DNA from: a virus
Virus record (IMG/VR): IMGVR_UViG_3300035670_000035
Span: 62,001-126,000 of that record
Strand: one strand, 5' to 3'
DNA length: 64,000 nucleotides
The translations under genes and the position numbers were made by a program. Positions within the stretch are counted from its first letter, which is position 1. Each line of letters starts with the position of its first letter. Below, in pieces: positions 7,098-15,779 of this stretch. The notes under the pieces were generated by a model that saw nothing but the letters and a program-made list of their open reading frames with translations, was not told the origin of the DNA and did no database searches.

Positions 7098-8582
7098 ATG
7101 ATTTATTCGGTCCAAATTGAGCGCCACGTTTTAAGTGGTCTTATTAAATATCAGAACTTATTTGCGGATGTAGATGTTTTTATATCTGAAAATGACTTTT
7201 ACAATGATGTACATTCTACTATTTATGCCGTATATAAGAATATGCGACACAAAGGCGAGAATATAGATAAAGTATTACTTGCAGAAAAGATTAAAAATCT
7301 TGGAATATCTTTTAAAGATGATATTAATATTTACGATTATATAGATAATTTAAGCTTCTCTCAAATAACAGAGAAAGCCACGATGGAGGCTTGTCAAGAG
7401 CTTCTTAAATTAAGAATAAGAAGAGAGATAGTAGAAACAGCAGACAAGATTAAGACTTTTGTTTCTAAAAATAGTGAACTAACAGTAGATCAACTTTTAG
7501 CTGATGCAGATGCTATGTATAATGGAAAAATTTCAGCATATTCAACAAATGATATACCAATTAATCTTTTTAAAGACGCAGAAGATATTATTGAAGAAAT
7601 AGGTAATAGCCCTAGAGAAGAAATAGGTTTGGTAACCCCATATCCAGAATTTAATAGAATGTATGGCGGTTTAAAAAATGGAAATATTTACGCAATCGTA
7701 AGTAGGCCAGGTCAAGGAAAATCAACATGGATTAATGATATGTGTTTTAAGACATCAATAAATCCAAAGAATAAAACAAAAGCTTTGATCTTGGATACAG
7801 AAATGCAAGCTTTAGATATTAGATTTAGAATGATATCTTCACTTACTGGAGTTCCAGTATGGTATTTAGAAACTGGAAATTGGAGAAAAAATCAAGAAAT
7901 GGTAGTGAAGGTTAGAAATGCTTGGTCAACAATCAAGAACTATGAATATGACCACTATCATGTAGGATCAAAAAATATTGATCAGATTTGTTCGATCATT
8001 CGTAGATGGCATCTTTCTCAAGTAGGAAGAGGTAATCAAGCAATTATCGCTTATGATTATATAAAATTAACTGGCGAAAAAGTTGGTCAAAATTGGGCAG
8101 AGCATCAAGCTATTGGAGATAAGATTGACAAATTAAAAAGAATTTCAGAAGAGCTACAAACCCCAATAGTAACAGCGATGCAATTAAATAGAAGCGGCGA
8201 ATCTTTTAATAAAAAAGGTTCTGATATTGTTGATGATGCTTCAGCGATATCATTGTCAGATAGACTTCAATGGTTCGCTTCTTTCGTAGCTATCTTTCGT
8301 AGAAAAACAGTAGATGAATTAGCTTTAGATGGACAACAATTTGGCACTCACAAACTTATACCAACTAAAACTAGATTCCAAGGTAAAGATTCTGCTGGAC
8401 ACCAAGATATTGTCAGAAGGCTTGACGCTTCTGGAAAAGAAACATGGGCACAAAATTATCTAAACTATAGAGTAGAAAACTTCAATATAACAGAACACGG
8501 ATCATTGGTTGATGTTGCTCAAAGACAAAGAGAGCAATATGAATTAAATGATCGAAACCAAAACGATGGAGAACTATTATGA
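7098..8582 (+). CDS. dnaB: Replicative DNA helicase, DnaB family
   Basis: A 494-residue DnaB-type hexameric helicase. The N-terminal helical domain (about 1-140) starts with the family's typical pattern of a peptide cleaving early into IERHVLSGLIK. The RecA-like motor follows, with Walker A SRPGQGKST at 202-210, LILDTEMQ (motif H1a with catalytic Glu) near 230, and IIAYDYIKL as Walker B. MQLNRSGE near 360 is the conserved H3-type Gln motif. It should unwind the fork 5'-3' and partner with the phage primase downstream. The gene ends in an ATGA overlap with thyX. The linker helix region is present, so it is full length. No primase domain is fused, unlike T7 gp4. Confidence 0.88.
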   Translation: MIYSVQIERHVLSGLIKYQNLFADVDVFISENDFYNDVHSTIYAVYKNMRHKGENIDKVLLAEKIKNLGISFKDDINIYDYIDNLSFSQITEKATMEACQELLKLRIRREIVETADKIKTFVSKNSELTVDQLLADADAMYNGKISAYSTNDIPINLFKDAEDIIEEIGNSPREEIGLVTPYPEFNRMYGGLKNGNIYAIVSRPGQGKSTWINDMCFKTSINPKNKTKALILDTEMQALDIRFRMISSLTGVPVWYLETGNWRKNQEMVVKVRNAWSTIKNYEYDHYHVGSKNIDQICSIIRRWHLSQVGRGNQAIIAYDYIKLTGEKVGQNWAEHQAIGDKIDKLKRISEELQTPIVTAMQLNRSGESFNKKGSDIVDDASAISLSDRLQWFASFVAIFRRKTVDELALDGQQFGTHKLIPTKTRFQGKDSAGHQDIVRRLDASGKETWAQNYLNYRVENFNITEHGSLVDVAQRQREQYELNDRNQNDGELL

Positions 8583-9238
8583 ACGTAGAATTAGTATCAA
8601 TTACAAAACCAGAAATTAAAGGAATTAAAAACGCAGAAGACCTTGTTGCGTTTTGTGCAAGAGTCAGTAATCCATCTAATCAGATGAATACAGAAACTGC
8701 TCCAAAACTTTTGAAATTCTTGATAAAATACAAACATTGGAGTCCGTTTGAATTAGTTGATATGTGTGTTGAAATTAAAACTAGTCGTGGTATTGCAGCG
8801 CAAATCCTTAGACATAGATCATTTAGCTTTCAAGAATTTAGTCAAAGATATAGTATCGCAAATGAGTTTGAGGATATTGAACTCCGTTTGCAAGGAGATA
8901 AAAATAGGCAAGTTGGCGAAAAGTTAATGCCAATAGACACAGATGCTTATGATAAAGTTAGCGAACTATTAGTAGAATCACTTTCAATCTCACAACATTG
9001 TTACGAGACAATGATTGAGAATGGGGTAGCTAAAGAAGTAGCTAGGATGATACTTCCTTTAACCACTCAAACAACGATGTATATGAAGGGATCTCTTCGT
9101 AGTTGGATTCATTATATAGAACTAAGAACAGAACAGAATACTCAGAAAGAACATAGATTAATAGCTGAACGTTGTAAGAAAATTTTTATTAAAGAATTCC
9201 CAGTAATTAGCGAGGCATTAGAATGGAAAGCGGAGTAA
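8579..9238 (+). CDS. thyX: FAD-dependent thymidylate synthase
   Basis: A 219-residue ThyX. The family signature RHRSFSFQEFSQRY occupies residues 78-91, matching the RHRxxSxxExSxRY motif that contacts FAD and dUMP. The C-terminal RSWIHYIELRTEQNTQKEHR matches the second conserved block that binds the nucleotide. The enzyme makes dTMP from dUMP using FAD, NADPH and methylene-tetrahydrofolate. In phages it raises the dTTP supply, which fits such an AT-rich genome. It overlaps dnaB by ATGA and the primase by 16 bases, so it is embedded in the replication operon. Gln replaces the more common Asn before the conserved Glu in the signature. Confidence 0.93.
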   Translation: MNVELVSITKPEIKGIKNAEDLVAFCARVSNPSNQMNTETAPKLLKFLIKYKHWSPFELVDMCVEIKTSRGIAAQILRHRSFSFQEFSQRYSIANEFEDIELRLQGDKNRQVGEKLMPIDTDAYDKVSELLVESLSISQHCYETMIENGVAKEVARMILPLTTQTTMYMKGSLRSWIHYIELRTEQNTQKEHRLIAERCKKIFIKEFPVISEALEWKAE

Positions 9239-10134
9239 ATATTCACGAAATCTTAACTAGCATAGGCTATACTCTAAAAGATTTTGGCAAAGAGTATAGA
9301 GCTAAACCTATTTATCGTGATAGCGATAATGATACTGTCTTAAGGATTTATAAAGACACTGGTTTTTGGGTTGATTTTAAAGAGAATATAAGTGGAGATT
9401 TTAATTCTTTAGTTAAGCTTAGTCTAAAGTTACAAACCGAAGATGAAGCCAAAACTTGGCTTAAAAATAAAAACTTTCAATACTTTGTTGCTCCTACTGA
9501 AAAACCTAAAGTAAAAGACAAAAAGATCTTTGACAAAGATTTATTATTAAAATTATCTAAAGATCACACCTATTGGATAAATCGAGGAATTGAAGAGAAT
9601 ACAGTTCAGTTATTTAATGGTGGAATAGCATCTGCTGGCAAAATGAAAGATAGATATGTATTTCCAATTTTTAATAGTAAAAATGAAATAGTAGGATTCT
9701 CTGGTAGAGACATAACTAATAAAAGTAAAATTAAATGGAAGCATTTAGGAGATAAAAGCTCTTGGTGTTATCCAACATTCTTAAATCTAGAATCAATACA
9801 GAAAACAAGAGAAGTATTTCTTATTGAAAGTATAGGTGATTGTCTATCTTTATATCAAGCTGATATTAAAAATACTATCGTAACTTTTGGTTTAGAAATA
9901 AGCGTCTCAATTTTAAATTTCTTATTAAAAATCGATCCAATTAAAATCTATATATCATTTAATAATGATGAAGCTAAAAATAGCGCAGGTAATGAAGCAT
10001 CAAAAAAAGCATATAATAAACTACTAAGATATTTTGACCCAAAACAATTAGTAGTAAAGCTTCCAACTAAAAAAGATTTTGGCGAGATGACTATAGAAGA
10101 AATACAATTATGGCAAAAGAATCTAAACAATTAA
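9223..10134 (+). CDS. Toprim-domain DNA primase with degenerate zinc ribbon
   Basis: A 303-residue DnaG-like protein. The N-terminal 75 residues align with the primase zinc-binding region (KPIYRDSDNDTVLRIYK, then GFWVDFKENISGDF), but the zinc-binding Cys/His set is missing. A middle domain with RYVFPIFNSKNEIVGFSGR is the usual RNA-polymerase lobe start, and the Toprim core follows: FLIESIGDCLSL provides the catalytic Glu and IYISFNNDEAKN sits at the Asp-x-Asp motif, where the first Asp is Asn. It should prime DNA synthesis with the DnaB helicase upstream. Lack of a DnaB-binding C-terminal domain and the loss of these residues leave activity uncertain. It overlaps both neighbours. Confidence 0.75.
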   Translation: MESGVNIHEILTSIGYTLKDFGKEYRAKPIYRDSDNDTVLRIYKDTGFWVDFKENISGDFNSLVKLSLKLQTEDEAKTWLKNKNFQYFVAPTEKPKVKDKKIFDKDLLLKLSKDHTYWINRGIEENTVQLFNGGIASAGKMKDRYVFPIFNSKNEIVGFSGRDITNKSKIKWKHLGDKSSWCYPTFLNLESIQKTREVFLIESIGDCLSLYQADIKNTIVTFGLEISVSILNFLLKIDPIKIYISFNNDEAKNSAGNEASKKAYNKLLRYFDPKQLVVKLPTKKDFGEMTIEEIQLWQKNLNN

Positions 10135-11069
10135 AAGTTTTATCCGCTTCAAGAATTAAAACTCTAGAAACTTGTTCTTGGGTTTACTGGAATAACTATC
10201 ACGCTAAAGTACCACAAACTCAAAACGATGGAGCGCTTAGAGGAACGATTTGTCACACTATTTTTGAACTTCTTTTAAATCCAAAACACAAGAATCATTA
10301 TAGCAAAATCATAAAAAAGAATTCTATCAAAGGTAGTAAAGCTATAACTAGACTCGTCAAGAAATTAAAAGCGAAAGTTGGATTAAATGAATCTAATTTT
10401 GAAATTCTTGACCAGATGATTATGGTTGGACTAAAACATGATTTCTTTGGTGAAAAAGATGGAAAGATTGTATCTCCAGAATATGCCTTTGAAATTAAGA
10501 ATGATGAACCAAAATACCATATCAAGGGCTTTATTGATAAGCCTATTAAATCGAAGAATAAAATGGTTATAATTGACTATAAAAGCTCTAAGGCTAAATT
10601 CAGAGGAGATGACTTAGAGGCTAATATTCAAGCTATGATGTATAGTCTTGCTAGTAAAAAACTCTGGCCTAAGTTAAAGCCTATTGTGAGATTTCTATTT
10701 CTTAGGTTTCCAAAACAACCAATACAAGAACTAGAGTTTACAGATGAACAAATTAAAGGATTTGAATACTATCTAGAACACATTAATGATTATATTAATA
10801 AATTTGACGAAAATGCTGCCAAAGCTAATTTTGCAGTAGATAATGATAAGAGTAAATGGATGTGTGGAATTGGAAACTGGAGATGCCCATATAGAGATTC
10901 CTATGAATATTATGTAAAATTAAATGATAAAGGTGATGTTATTGAGACTAGTCTAGATGGTAAATTTAAAGATATGAAAGGATTTAATATAGAGAAAAGA
11001 AAATATGATGGATGTCCAAAATTTAATAATAAAATTGAAATAAATAATACAGACGATTTTCTAGATTGA
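10110..11069 (+). CDS. RecB/Cas4-like PD-(D/E)XK exonuclease
   Basis: A 319-residue nuclease of the RecB/AddB/Cas4 group. Motifs in order: LSASRIKTLETCSWVYW at the N-terminus, ICHTIFELL (the His motif), GFIDKP with the catalytic Asp, VIIDYKSSKAK (D-x-K) and ANIQAMMYSL (Gln-Tyr motif). Four cysteines are placed as in iron-sulfur Cas4/AddB proteins: one near residue 17, then Cys-x6-Cys near 251-258 and one close to the end (GCPKF), so an Fe-S cluster is likely. It would act as a 5'-3' or bidirectional exonuclease making ends for recombination. There is no CRISPR context. Its TGA is inside the -35 box of the next promoter. Confidence 0.75.
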   Translation: MAKESKQLKVLSASRIKTLETCSWVYWNNYHAKVPQTQNDGALRGTICHTIFELLLNPKHKNHYSKIIKKNSIKGSKAITRLVKKLKAKVGLNESNFEILDQMIMVGLKHDFFGEKDGKIVSPEYAFEIKNDEPKYHIKGFIDKPIKSKNKMVIIDYKSSKAKFRGDDLEANIQAMMYSLASKKLWPKLKPIVRFLFLRFPKQPIQELEFTDEQIKGFEYYLEHINDYINKFDENAAKANFAVDNDKSKWMCGIGNWRCPYRDSYEYYVKLNDKGDVIETSLDGKFKDMKGFNIEKRKYDGCPKFNNKIEINNTDDFLD

Positions 11070-11094
11070 CAATTAAAAATATATATTTTATAAT
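11066..11094 (+). promoter_or_regulatory. Perfect-consensus promoter with embedded stop codon
   Basis: TTGACA at 11066-11071, 17 bases, TATAAT at 11089-11094. The TGA that ends the RecB-like nuclease gene is inside the TTGACA. The predicted start at about 11101 is within two bases of the ATG at 11103, so the transcript is expected to be leaderless. Confidence 0.75.
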
Positions 11095-11102
11095 AATCAA
11101 AA

Positions 11103-11852
11103 ATGCAAGCTATACCTTTATTCAAATCTCATTTTAGTATAGGTAGATCAATTCTTACTCTTGAAGACGAAGAAATCGGTGAGAATGACCCAGATTCTAT
11201 TATAGATATAGCAAGAAAAAATGATATTAAAAATCTTTATTTAGTAGAAGATAATATGTCCTCTTTTCTTCAAGCATATACAAATACTAAAAAGTATAAC
11301 ATAAATTTAAGATATGGCTTGAGATTATCAATTAATGATAATATTGAAGACAAGACAGAAGAATCAAGATCAAAAACCTCAAAAGTTGTTATATTTTTCA
11401 AGACAAATAAAGGTTATAAAAATCTAATAAATATTTTTTCATTAGCCGCAAAAGAGGGATTTTATTATGAACCAAGAATAGATTATAAAAGTCTTAAAAA
11501 GCATTGGTCAGAAGAGGATTTGATTTTATGCGTACCATTTTATGATTCTTTTATATTTAATAACACATTAAAGAATTTTATATGTGTGCCAGATTTTAAT
11601 TTTACAAAACCAGTAGTGTTCTTGGAAAAAAATCATTTACCATTTGATGGTATCATAACTAATAGAATACAAAAATACGCAGACGTAAACAAATTAGAAG
11701 TTTTTAACACGAAAAGCATTTACTATAAAACAAAGAAAGATTTTAAATCTTATTTGACTTTTAGATGCATTAACAATAGAACTACATTAAACAAACCAGA
11801 ATTAATACATATGAGTAGTAGCGAATTCTGCTTTGAATCTTTAAAAGGATAA
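11103..11852 (+). CDS. DnaE PHP domain as a separate protein
   Basis: A 249-residue protein matching the N-terminal PHP domain of DNA polymerase III alpha subunits: a start like IPLFKSHFSIGRSIL, YLVEDN at the second strand, then NINLRYGLRLSI, KGYKNLINIFSLAA and a C-terminal FRCINN...ELIHMSSSEFCF that corresponds to the link into the palm domain. The metal-binding His residues of active PHP domains (HxH near the start and the Asp-His of the second motif) are mostly missing, so it is probably structural, as in E. coli DnaE. The rest of the polymerase is encoded 1.3 kb downstream, with an exonuclease gene in between. It has a perfect promoter and probably associates in trans with the downstream part. 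Confidence 0.7.
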   Translation: MQAIPLFKSHFSIGRSILTLEDEEIGENDPDSIIDIARKNDIKNLYLVEDNMSSFLQAYTNTKKYNINLRYGLRLSINDNIEDKTEESRSKTSKVVIFFKTNKGYKNLINIFSLAAKEGFYYEPRIDYKSLKKHWSEEDLILCVPFYDSFIFNNTLKNFICVPDFNFTKPVVFLEKNHLPFDGIITNRIQKYADVNKLEVFNTKSIYYKTKKDFKSYLTFRCINNRTTLNKPELIHMSSSEFCFESLKG

Positions 11853-11857
11853 AAATT

Positions 11858-12331
11858 ATGATAATAAAAAAACTAACAATTAATGGAACAAAAGCCATTC
11901 AAAGAGATGATAGAGAAGACAGGTTAAGAGATTATAAAAAATGGATTTATGATCAGCCTAAATTATACGCTTCCGATATTGACCAAGTTGAATGGGGGTA
12001 CAAAAATGGAGAAGAAGATCCAGTAGCAGTATTAGAATTAACGAGAATTGATAAACAATATAGACCCCCAGTTGGTTATTTTGATGCGATTATACATAGA
12101 TTTGAGATAAGAGATACTCAAGCTAGAAGAATAAGAAAGATTGCTAAGAGACTAGGAGTTGACGCGCATATAGTCGCATTTCTTCAAGATCTTTCTGAGT
12201 TTTCAATGTATAATCTATCAAATCCAAATGGATGGAACCATTTATCTCCTCAAGAATATATAAATTGGCACTATAAAATAAGAGGTCTAGATCATATGAT
12301 GAAACCTATCGAAGATCCATTCTTGGGATAA
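11858..12331 (+). CDS. Unknown protein inside the split polymerase locus
   Basis: A 157-residue protein I do not recognise. It is mixed alpha/beta with a charged N-terminus (KAIQRDDREDRLRDYKKW), a central strand-turn region and a helical RDTQARRIRKIAKRLGVD that could bind nucleic acid. Near the end it carries WNHLSPQEYINWHYKI. It follows the PHP gene by five bases with an AAAGG-type ribosome site and is followed by the exonuclease gene three bases after its stop. Position suggests a replisome accessory role, such as bridging the two polymerase parts or the exonuclease, but nothing in the sequence proves this. Confidence 0.55.
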   Translation: MIIKKLTINGTKAIQRDDREDRLRDYKKWIYDQPKLYASDIDQVEWGYKNGEEDPVAVLELTRIDKQYRPPVGYFDAIIHRFEIRDTQARRIRKIAKRLGVDAHIVAFLQDLSEFSMYNLSNPNGWNHLSPQEYINWHYKIRGLDHMMKPIEDPFLG

Positions 12332-12334
12332 TTT

Positions 12335-12973
12335 ATGGACGAACATTTATTAAGATATAATAAAGATAAAACATTTGTTTTCATAGATCTGGAAACATTT
12401 AATCTTTGTCTTAATTTTTGTCATAATTTACCTTGGCAAGTAGGAATGATAAAAGCTAAAGGAGATTTTAAAACTGATAGCAAGAATTTTTATATTCATT
12501 GGGATACCGATTTAAAAATCAGTCAAGATGCAGCAAGAATAACAAGATATGATCATAAAAAAGTAGAACGAGAAGGTTTAAAAATTAAAGACGCTTTTCC
12601 AACCATTAAAGACTGGTTAGACCATGCAGATTATATTGTTGGGCATAATATTTTAGGATTTGATCTTTATCTTATAAAAGAATTATACGAACATATGGGA
12701 TGTCATTGGGATCATCTTTTAAATAAAATTATTGATACAAATTGTATTGCAAGAGGAGCAAAGTACGGCACACCATACAAATGTGATGAAAACTTATTAG
12801 AATATCAATATAAGATTTATCATACTAAAAGAAAAGATGTGAAAAGTAGTTTAACTGCTTTAGGTAAAGAAAATGGGATAGAACATGATTACGATAAATT
12901 GCATGACGCAATTAATGATCTTGACTTAAATTTAAAAGTATGGAATAAATTAAAATGGCAAGTGGAGATTTAA
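12335..12973 (+). CDS. DnaQ-like DEDDh 3'-5' exonuclease
   Basis: A 212-residue exonuclease. FVFIDLETFN (D18, E20) is motif I; DYIVGHNILGFDLYLIKEL near residue 105 is motif II with its Asp; DKLHDAINDLDLN near the end is motif III with His five residues before the final Asp (DEDDh type). It should provide proofreading for the DnaE-type polymerase, as DnaQ does for the E. coli enzyme, and it lies exactly between the two pieces of that polymerase. A role in RNA processing is unlikely given the location. It overlaps no gene; the next gene starts two bases after its stop. Confidence 0.8.
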   Translation: MDEHLLRYNKDKTFVFIDLETFNLCLNFCHNLPWQVGMIKAKGDFKTDSKNFYIHWDTDLKISQDAARITRYDHKKVEREGLKIKDAFPTIKDWLDHADYIVGHNILGFDLYLIKELYEHMGCHWDHLLNKIIDTNCIARGAKYGTPYKCDENLLEYQYKIYHTKRKDVKSSLTALGKENGIEHDYDKLHDAINDLDLNLKVWNKLKWQVEI

Positions 12974-12974
12974 T

Positions 12975-13190
12975 ATGGCATCATTAGACGATATTTATGA
13001 TATGATTCAAAAATTAGAGGATTCTGATATAGAATATCTTTTGATAACTATACAGAAGGGCAAAAAGACTGGTAAGGCTGATGTTTTTTATTCGTTAAAA
13101 GATAAAAATTCATTTAGAATTTTAGCCCAAGGCTTAGATTCTTTTAATAGAGAAATTGATAAATTAGATGGAGAAATTGGAAATGATTAA
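12975..13190 (+). CDS. Small unknown protein before the polymerase body
   Basis: A 71-residue protein with an alpha/beta pattern: a helix (SLDDIYDMIQKLED), two strands with basic residues between them (YLLITIQKGKKTGKADVFYSL) and a terminal helix. I recognise no family. A GGAG site lies about nine bases before its ATG. Its end overlaps the start of the polymerase gene by eight bases from the preferred polymerase start. It is probably a small replisome or clamp-related partner, judged by position only. Confidence 0.5.
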   Translation: MASLDDIYDMIQKLEDSDIEYLLITIQKGKKTGKADVFYSLKDKNSFRILAQGLDSFNREIDKLDGEIGND

Positions 13191-15747
13191 AGAATTTGAA
13201 TCTAGATTTAAAGACTTAGACTTACCTCTTCATGGAGTTAGACTTCCAGAATTTAAAATCGAAAATAAGTATAAACATGAAGTAGGCATTAGTGAAGATT
13301 CTAGTAATTATGACTTCCTAAGAGCTTTATCTTTAAAAGGTTTTAAAGACTTAAATATTAACAAAGATTCACAAGAATATAAAAAATACATCGAAAGAGC
13401 AAAATACGAACTTGAAACATTAAAAGAACTAGGATTTATTGACTACATTCTTCTTGTATGGGATGTTATTAATTTTTGCAAAGAGAATAATATACCAGTT
13501 GGTCTAGGTAGAGGTTCTGCTGCTGGTTCACTTATATTATATTTAATTGGAGTCACAAGGATTGATCCTGTTAAATATGACCTTTATTTTGAAAGATTTA
13601 TATCCAAGATTCGAGCTAAAAAGCAGGTTGTTGATGGAGTAACCTATTTGGATGGTTCTTTAATGTGTGACGTTGATCTTGATATTTGTTATTATAATAG
13701 AAGCAAAGTATTAAATTATCTAGAAACCAAATTCTTGGGCAAAACAAGTAAAATATTAACTTTAAATACTTTAAGTGGAAAACTTTTAATGAAAGAGTGT
13801 GGCAAAATTATTGGAGAAAAAACAGATCAAGAAATGACTGAAGTTTCAACATTAATTCCTAAAATATTCGGTCAAGTAAAAGATATTTCTACAGCATATG
13901 AAGAAGTTAATAAATTTAAAGAATGGTGCGAAGAAAATAAACAAATTTATCAGATTGCATTGAAATTAAGGAATCTTATTAAGAATAAAGGAGTTCATCC
14001 ATCTGGAGTTCTTTTGTCTCATGATAATTTAAATAATTCTTGCCCAACAGAGTTATCAAGCGATAAAGAATCTGTTTCTAGTTTTGACATGAGTTGGGTG
14101 AGCTTATTTAATATTAAACTTGATATTTTAGGTTTAAGAAGCGTTTCTGTAGTAGATGACGTATGCAAAAGTATTGGTATAAAAATTACAGATATTGATT
14201 TGGACCATGAATCTATTTATAGAAATCTTCAAGATTTAAGATGTCCTCATGGATTATTTCAAATCGAAGCAGATACCAACTTTAAAGTATGCCAAAAAGT
14301 AAAACCCAAGAATCTAGAAGAACTTAGTGGAGTATTGGCTCTTGCTAGACCTGGAGCCTTACAATTCGTAGATAAATACGCAGCTCATACAAATTATCAA
14401 CAATCAGAAAGTATCCATCCATTCTTTGATGATATTCTAAAAGAAACTGGTGGAGTAGCTTTATATCAAGAACAACTAATGAAAATGGCTCACAAGATTG
14501 GCTTTACATTAGACGAAGCAGAAATCTTAAGAAGAATTGTAGGTAAGAAGAAAGTAGAAGAGATTAAAGATTGGCAAAAGAAAATTGAAAAGAAATGTAA
14601 AGAAAATAAAATACCAAAACAAGTAGGCGAAATTCTCTGGAAAATTTTAGAGGATTCTGCAAATTATTCATTTAATAAATCTCATTCTCTAGCCTATGCA
14701 GCTTTGGCTGCTTGTACAATTTACTTAAAGTTTAATTATCCACAACAATTTTTCTTGTCCTTATTAAAGATGACAAGACATGAGCCAGATCCTATTGGTG
14801 AAATTTCAAAAATACAAAAAGAGATGGCACATTTTAATATTAAATTATTAAAGCCTCACATTATCAAATCTGATATGGACTTTTCAATTGAGGATAATGA
14901 TATTAGATTTGGTCTACTTTCTGTAAAAGGCATCTCAGATAAATCTATTGAGAAGCTCAATAGTTTTAGAAATAAATATTCTAATAAATTTGAAATTTTT
15001 CAAGCAGCAGAAGAAGCCGATTTAAATATCGGAGTATTATGCTCCTTAATTCAAGCGGGTGCTTTAAGTGGTTTTAAACAAAGCAGAAGTAAAATTGTTT
15101 TAGAAGCTCAACTCTGGAATATTTTAACAACCAAAGAAAAGAGATACGTTATTTCTTTTGCTGATAAATTTGATCATGATTTAATCAGAATTATTAAACA
15201 TTTAAATAAATTTACCGATGAGAAGAATAAGGTTATTATTAAAGATGGTCGAATGGAGACTATTAAATCGAAATATGAACCATATTTAAAAATATATAAT
15301 CAAAATAGTAAAAGTGAAAGTTTCGCTAATTGGTATTATGAAAAAAGATTATTAGGCTATACATACGAAAAAACGCTTAAAGATATCTTTTTAGATAAGA
15401 AAGACGACTTAATATCATTAATTGATATTAATGATATGCCAATAAATGCTAAAGTTTCATTTGTTGCACAAGTTGAGGAAGTTTATTCTGGAGTTTCAAA
15501 AAGCGAAAAGAAAACCAAATATGTAAGATTAAAAGTCTCAGACGAAACAAGTAATTCAACGGTATTATTCTTTAATGATAAAATAGATACAAATAAAATA
15601 TTAAACAAAAGCAAGAACTTTGAAGAAGGTAATATTGTCATATTTAAAGGCATAAAAAGAGATGATTGTGTTTTTGGAGATTTAGGTGCAATCCAAGATC
15701 ATGATATTTATATGAAACTTAGTGAAGTTAAGAATATAAAAACTTGA
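13183..15747 (+). CDS. dnaE: DnaE-type DNA polymerase III alpha subunit, catalytic body
   Basis: About 854 residues covering palm, thumb, fingers, HhH and OB domains, lacking the PHP domain. PVGLGRGSAAGSL is the palm glycine motif; MCDVDLDIC carries two catalytic Asp residues; KGVHPSGVLLS and FNIKLDILGLRSV (third Asp) follow. The fingers block ends in NKSHSLAYAALA, and the C-terminal VSFVAQVEEVYSG starts an OB fold. It begins at the LPLHGVRLPEF segment that in intact DnaE directly follows the PHP domain. I chose ATG at 13183, which has GGAG nine bases upstream; ATG at 13168 is an alternative. The gene's TGA lies in the -35 box of the next promoter. C-terminal tau- and clamp-binding parts seem reduced. 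Confidence 0.9.
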   Translation: MIKEFESRFKDLDLPLHGVRLPEFKIENKYKHEVGISEDSSNYDFLRALSLKGFKDLNINKDSQEYKKYIERAKYELETLKELGFIDYILLVWDVINFCKENNIPVGLGRGSAAGSLILYLIGVTRIDPVKYDLYFERFISKIRAKKQVVDGVTYLDGSLMCDVDLDICYYNRSKVLNYLETKFLGKTSKILTLNTLSGKLLMKECGKIIGEKTDQEMTEVSTLIPKIFGQVKDISTAYEEVNKFKEWCEENKQIYQIALKLRNLIKNKGVHPSGVLLSHDNLNNSCPTELSSDKESVSSFDMSWVSLFNIKLDILGLRSVSVVDDVCKSIGIKITDIDLDHESIYRNLQDLRCPHGLFQIEADTNFKVCQKVKPKNLEELSGVLALARPGALQFVDKYAAHTNYQQSESIHPFFDDILKETGGVALYQEQLMKMAHKIGFTLDEAEILRRIVGKKKVEEIKDWQKKIEKKCKENKIPKQVGEILWKILEDSANYSFNKSHSLAYAALAACTIYLKFNYPQQFFLSLLKMTRHEPDPIGEISKIQKEMAHFNIKLLKPHIIKSDMDFSIEDNDIRFGLLSVKGISDKSIEKLNSFRNKYSNKFEIFQAAEEADLNIGVLCSLIQAGALSGFKQSRSKIVLEAQLWNILTTKEKRYVISFADKFDHDLIRIIKHLNKFTDEKNKVIIKDGRMETIKSKYEPYLKIYNQNSKSESFANWYYEKRLLGYTYEKTLKDIFLDKKDDLISLIDINDMPINAKVSFVAQVEEVYSGVSKSEKKTKYVRLKVSDETSNSTVLFFNDKIDTNKILNKSKNFEEGNIVIFKGIKRDDCVFGDLGAIQDHDIYMKLSEVKNIKT

Positions 15748-15772
15748 CATTCTAATAAAAGTACATTATTAT
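15744..15772 (+). promoter_or_regulatory. Consensus promoter with embedded stop codon
   Basis: TTGACA at 15744-15749, 17 bases, TATTAT at 15767-15772. The stop of dnaE (TGA, 15745-15747) lies inside the -35 box. The start predicted at 15779-15780 is the A of the ATG at 15780, a leaderless arrangement. Confidence 0.72.
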
Positions 15773-15779
15773 TCTTAAT

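Noticed and set aside
10110-11069. CRISPR-associated Cas4
   Set aside because: No repeat arrays, Cas1 or Cas2 in the window; phage recombination nucleases of the same family explain the motifs.
11840-13200. Split-intein junction between the two DnaE parts
   Set aside because: Neither end has the Cys/Ser and His-Asn motifs of inteins, and intact genes lie between.
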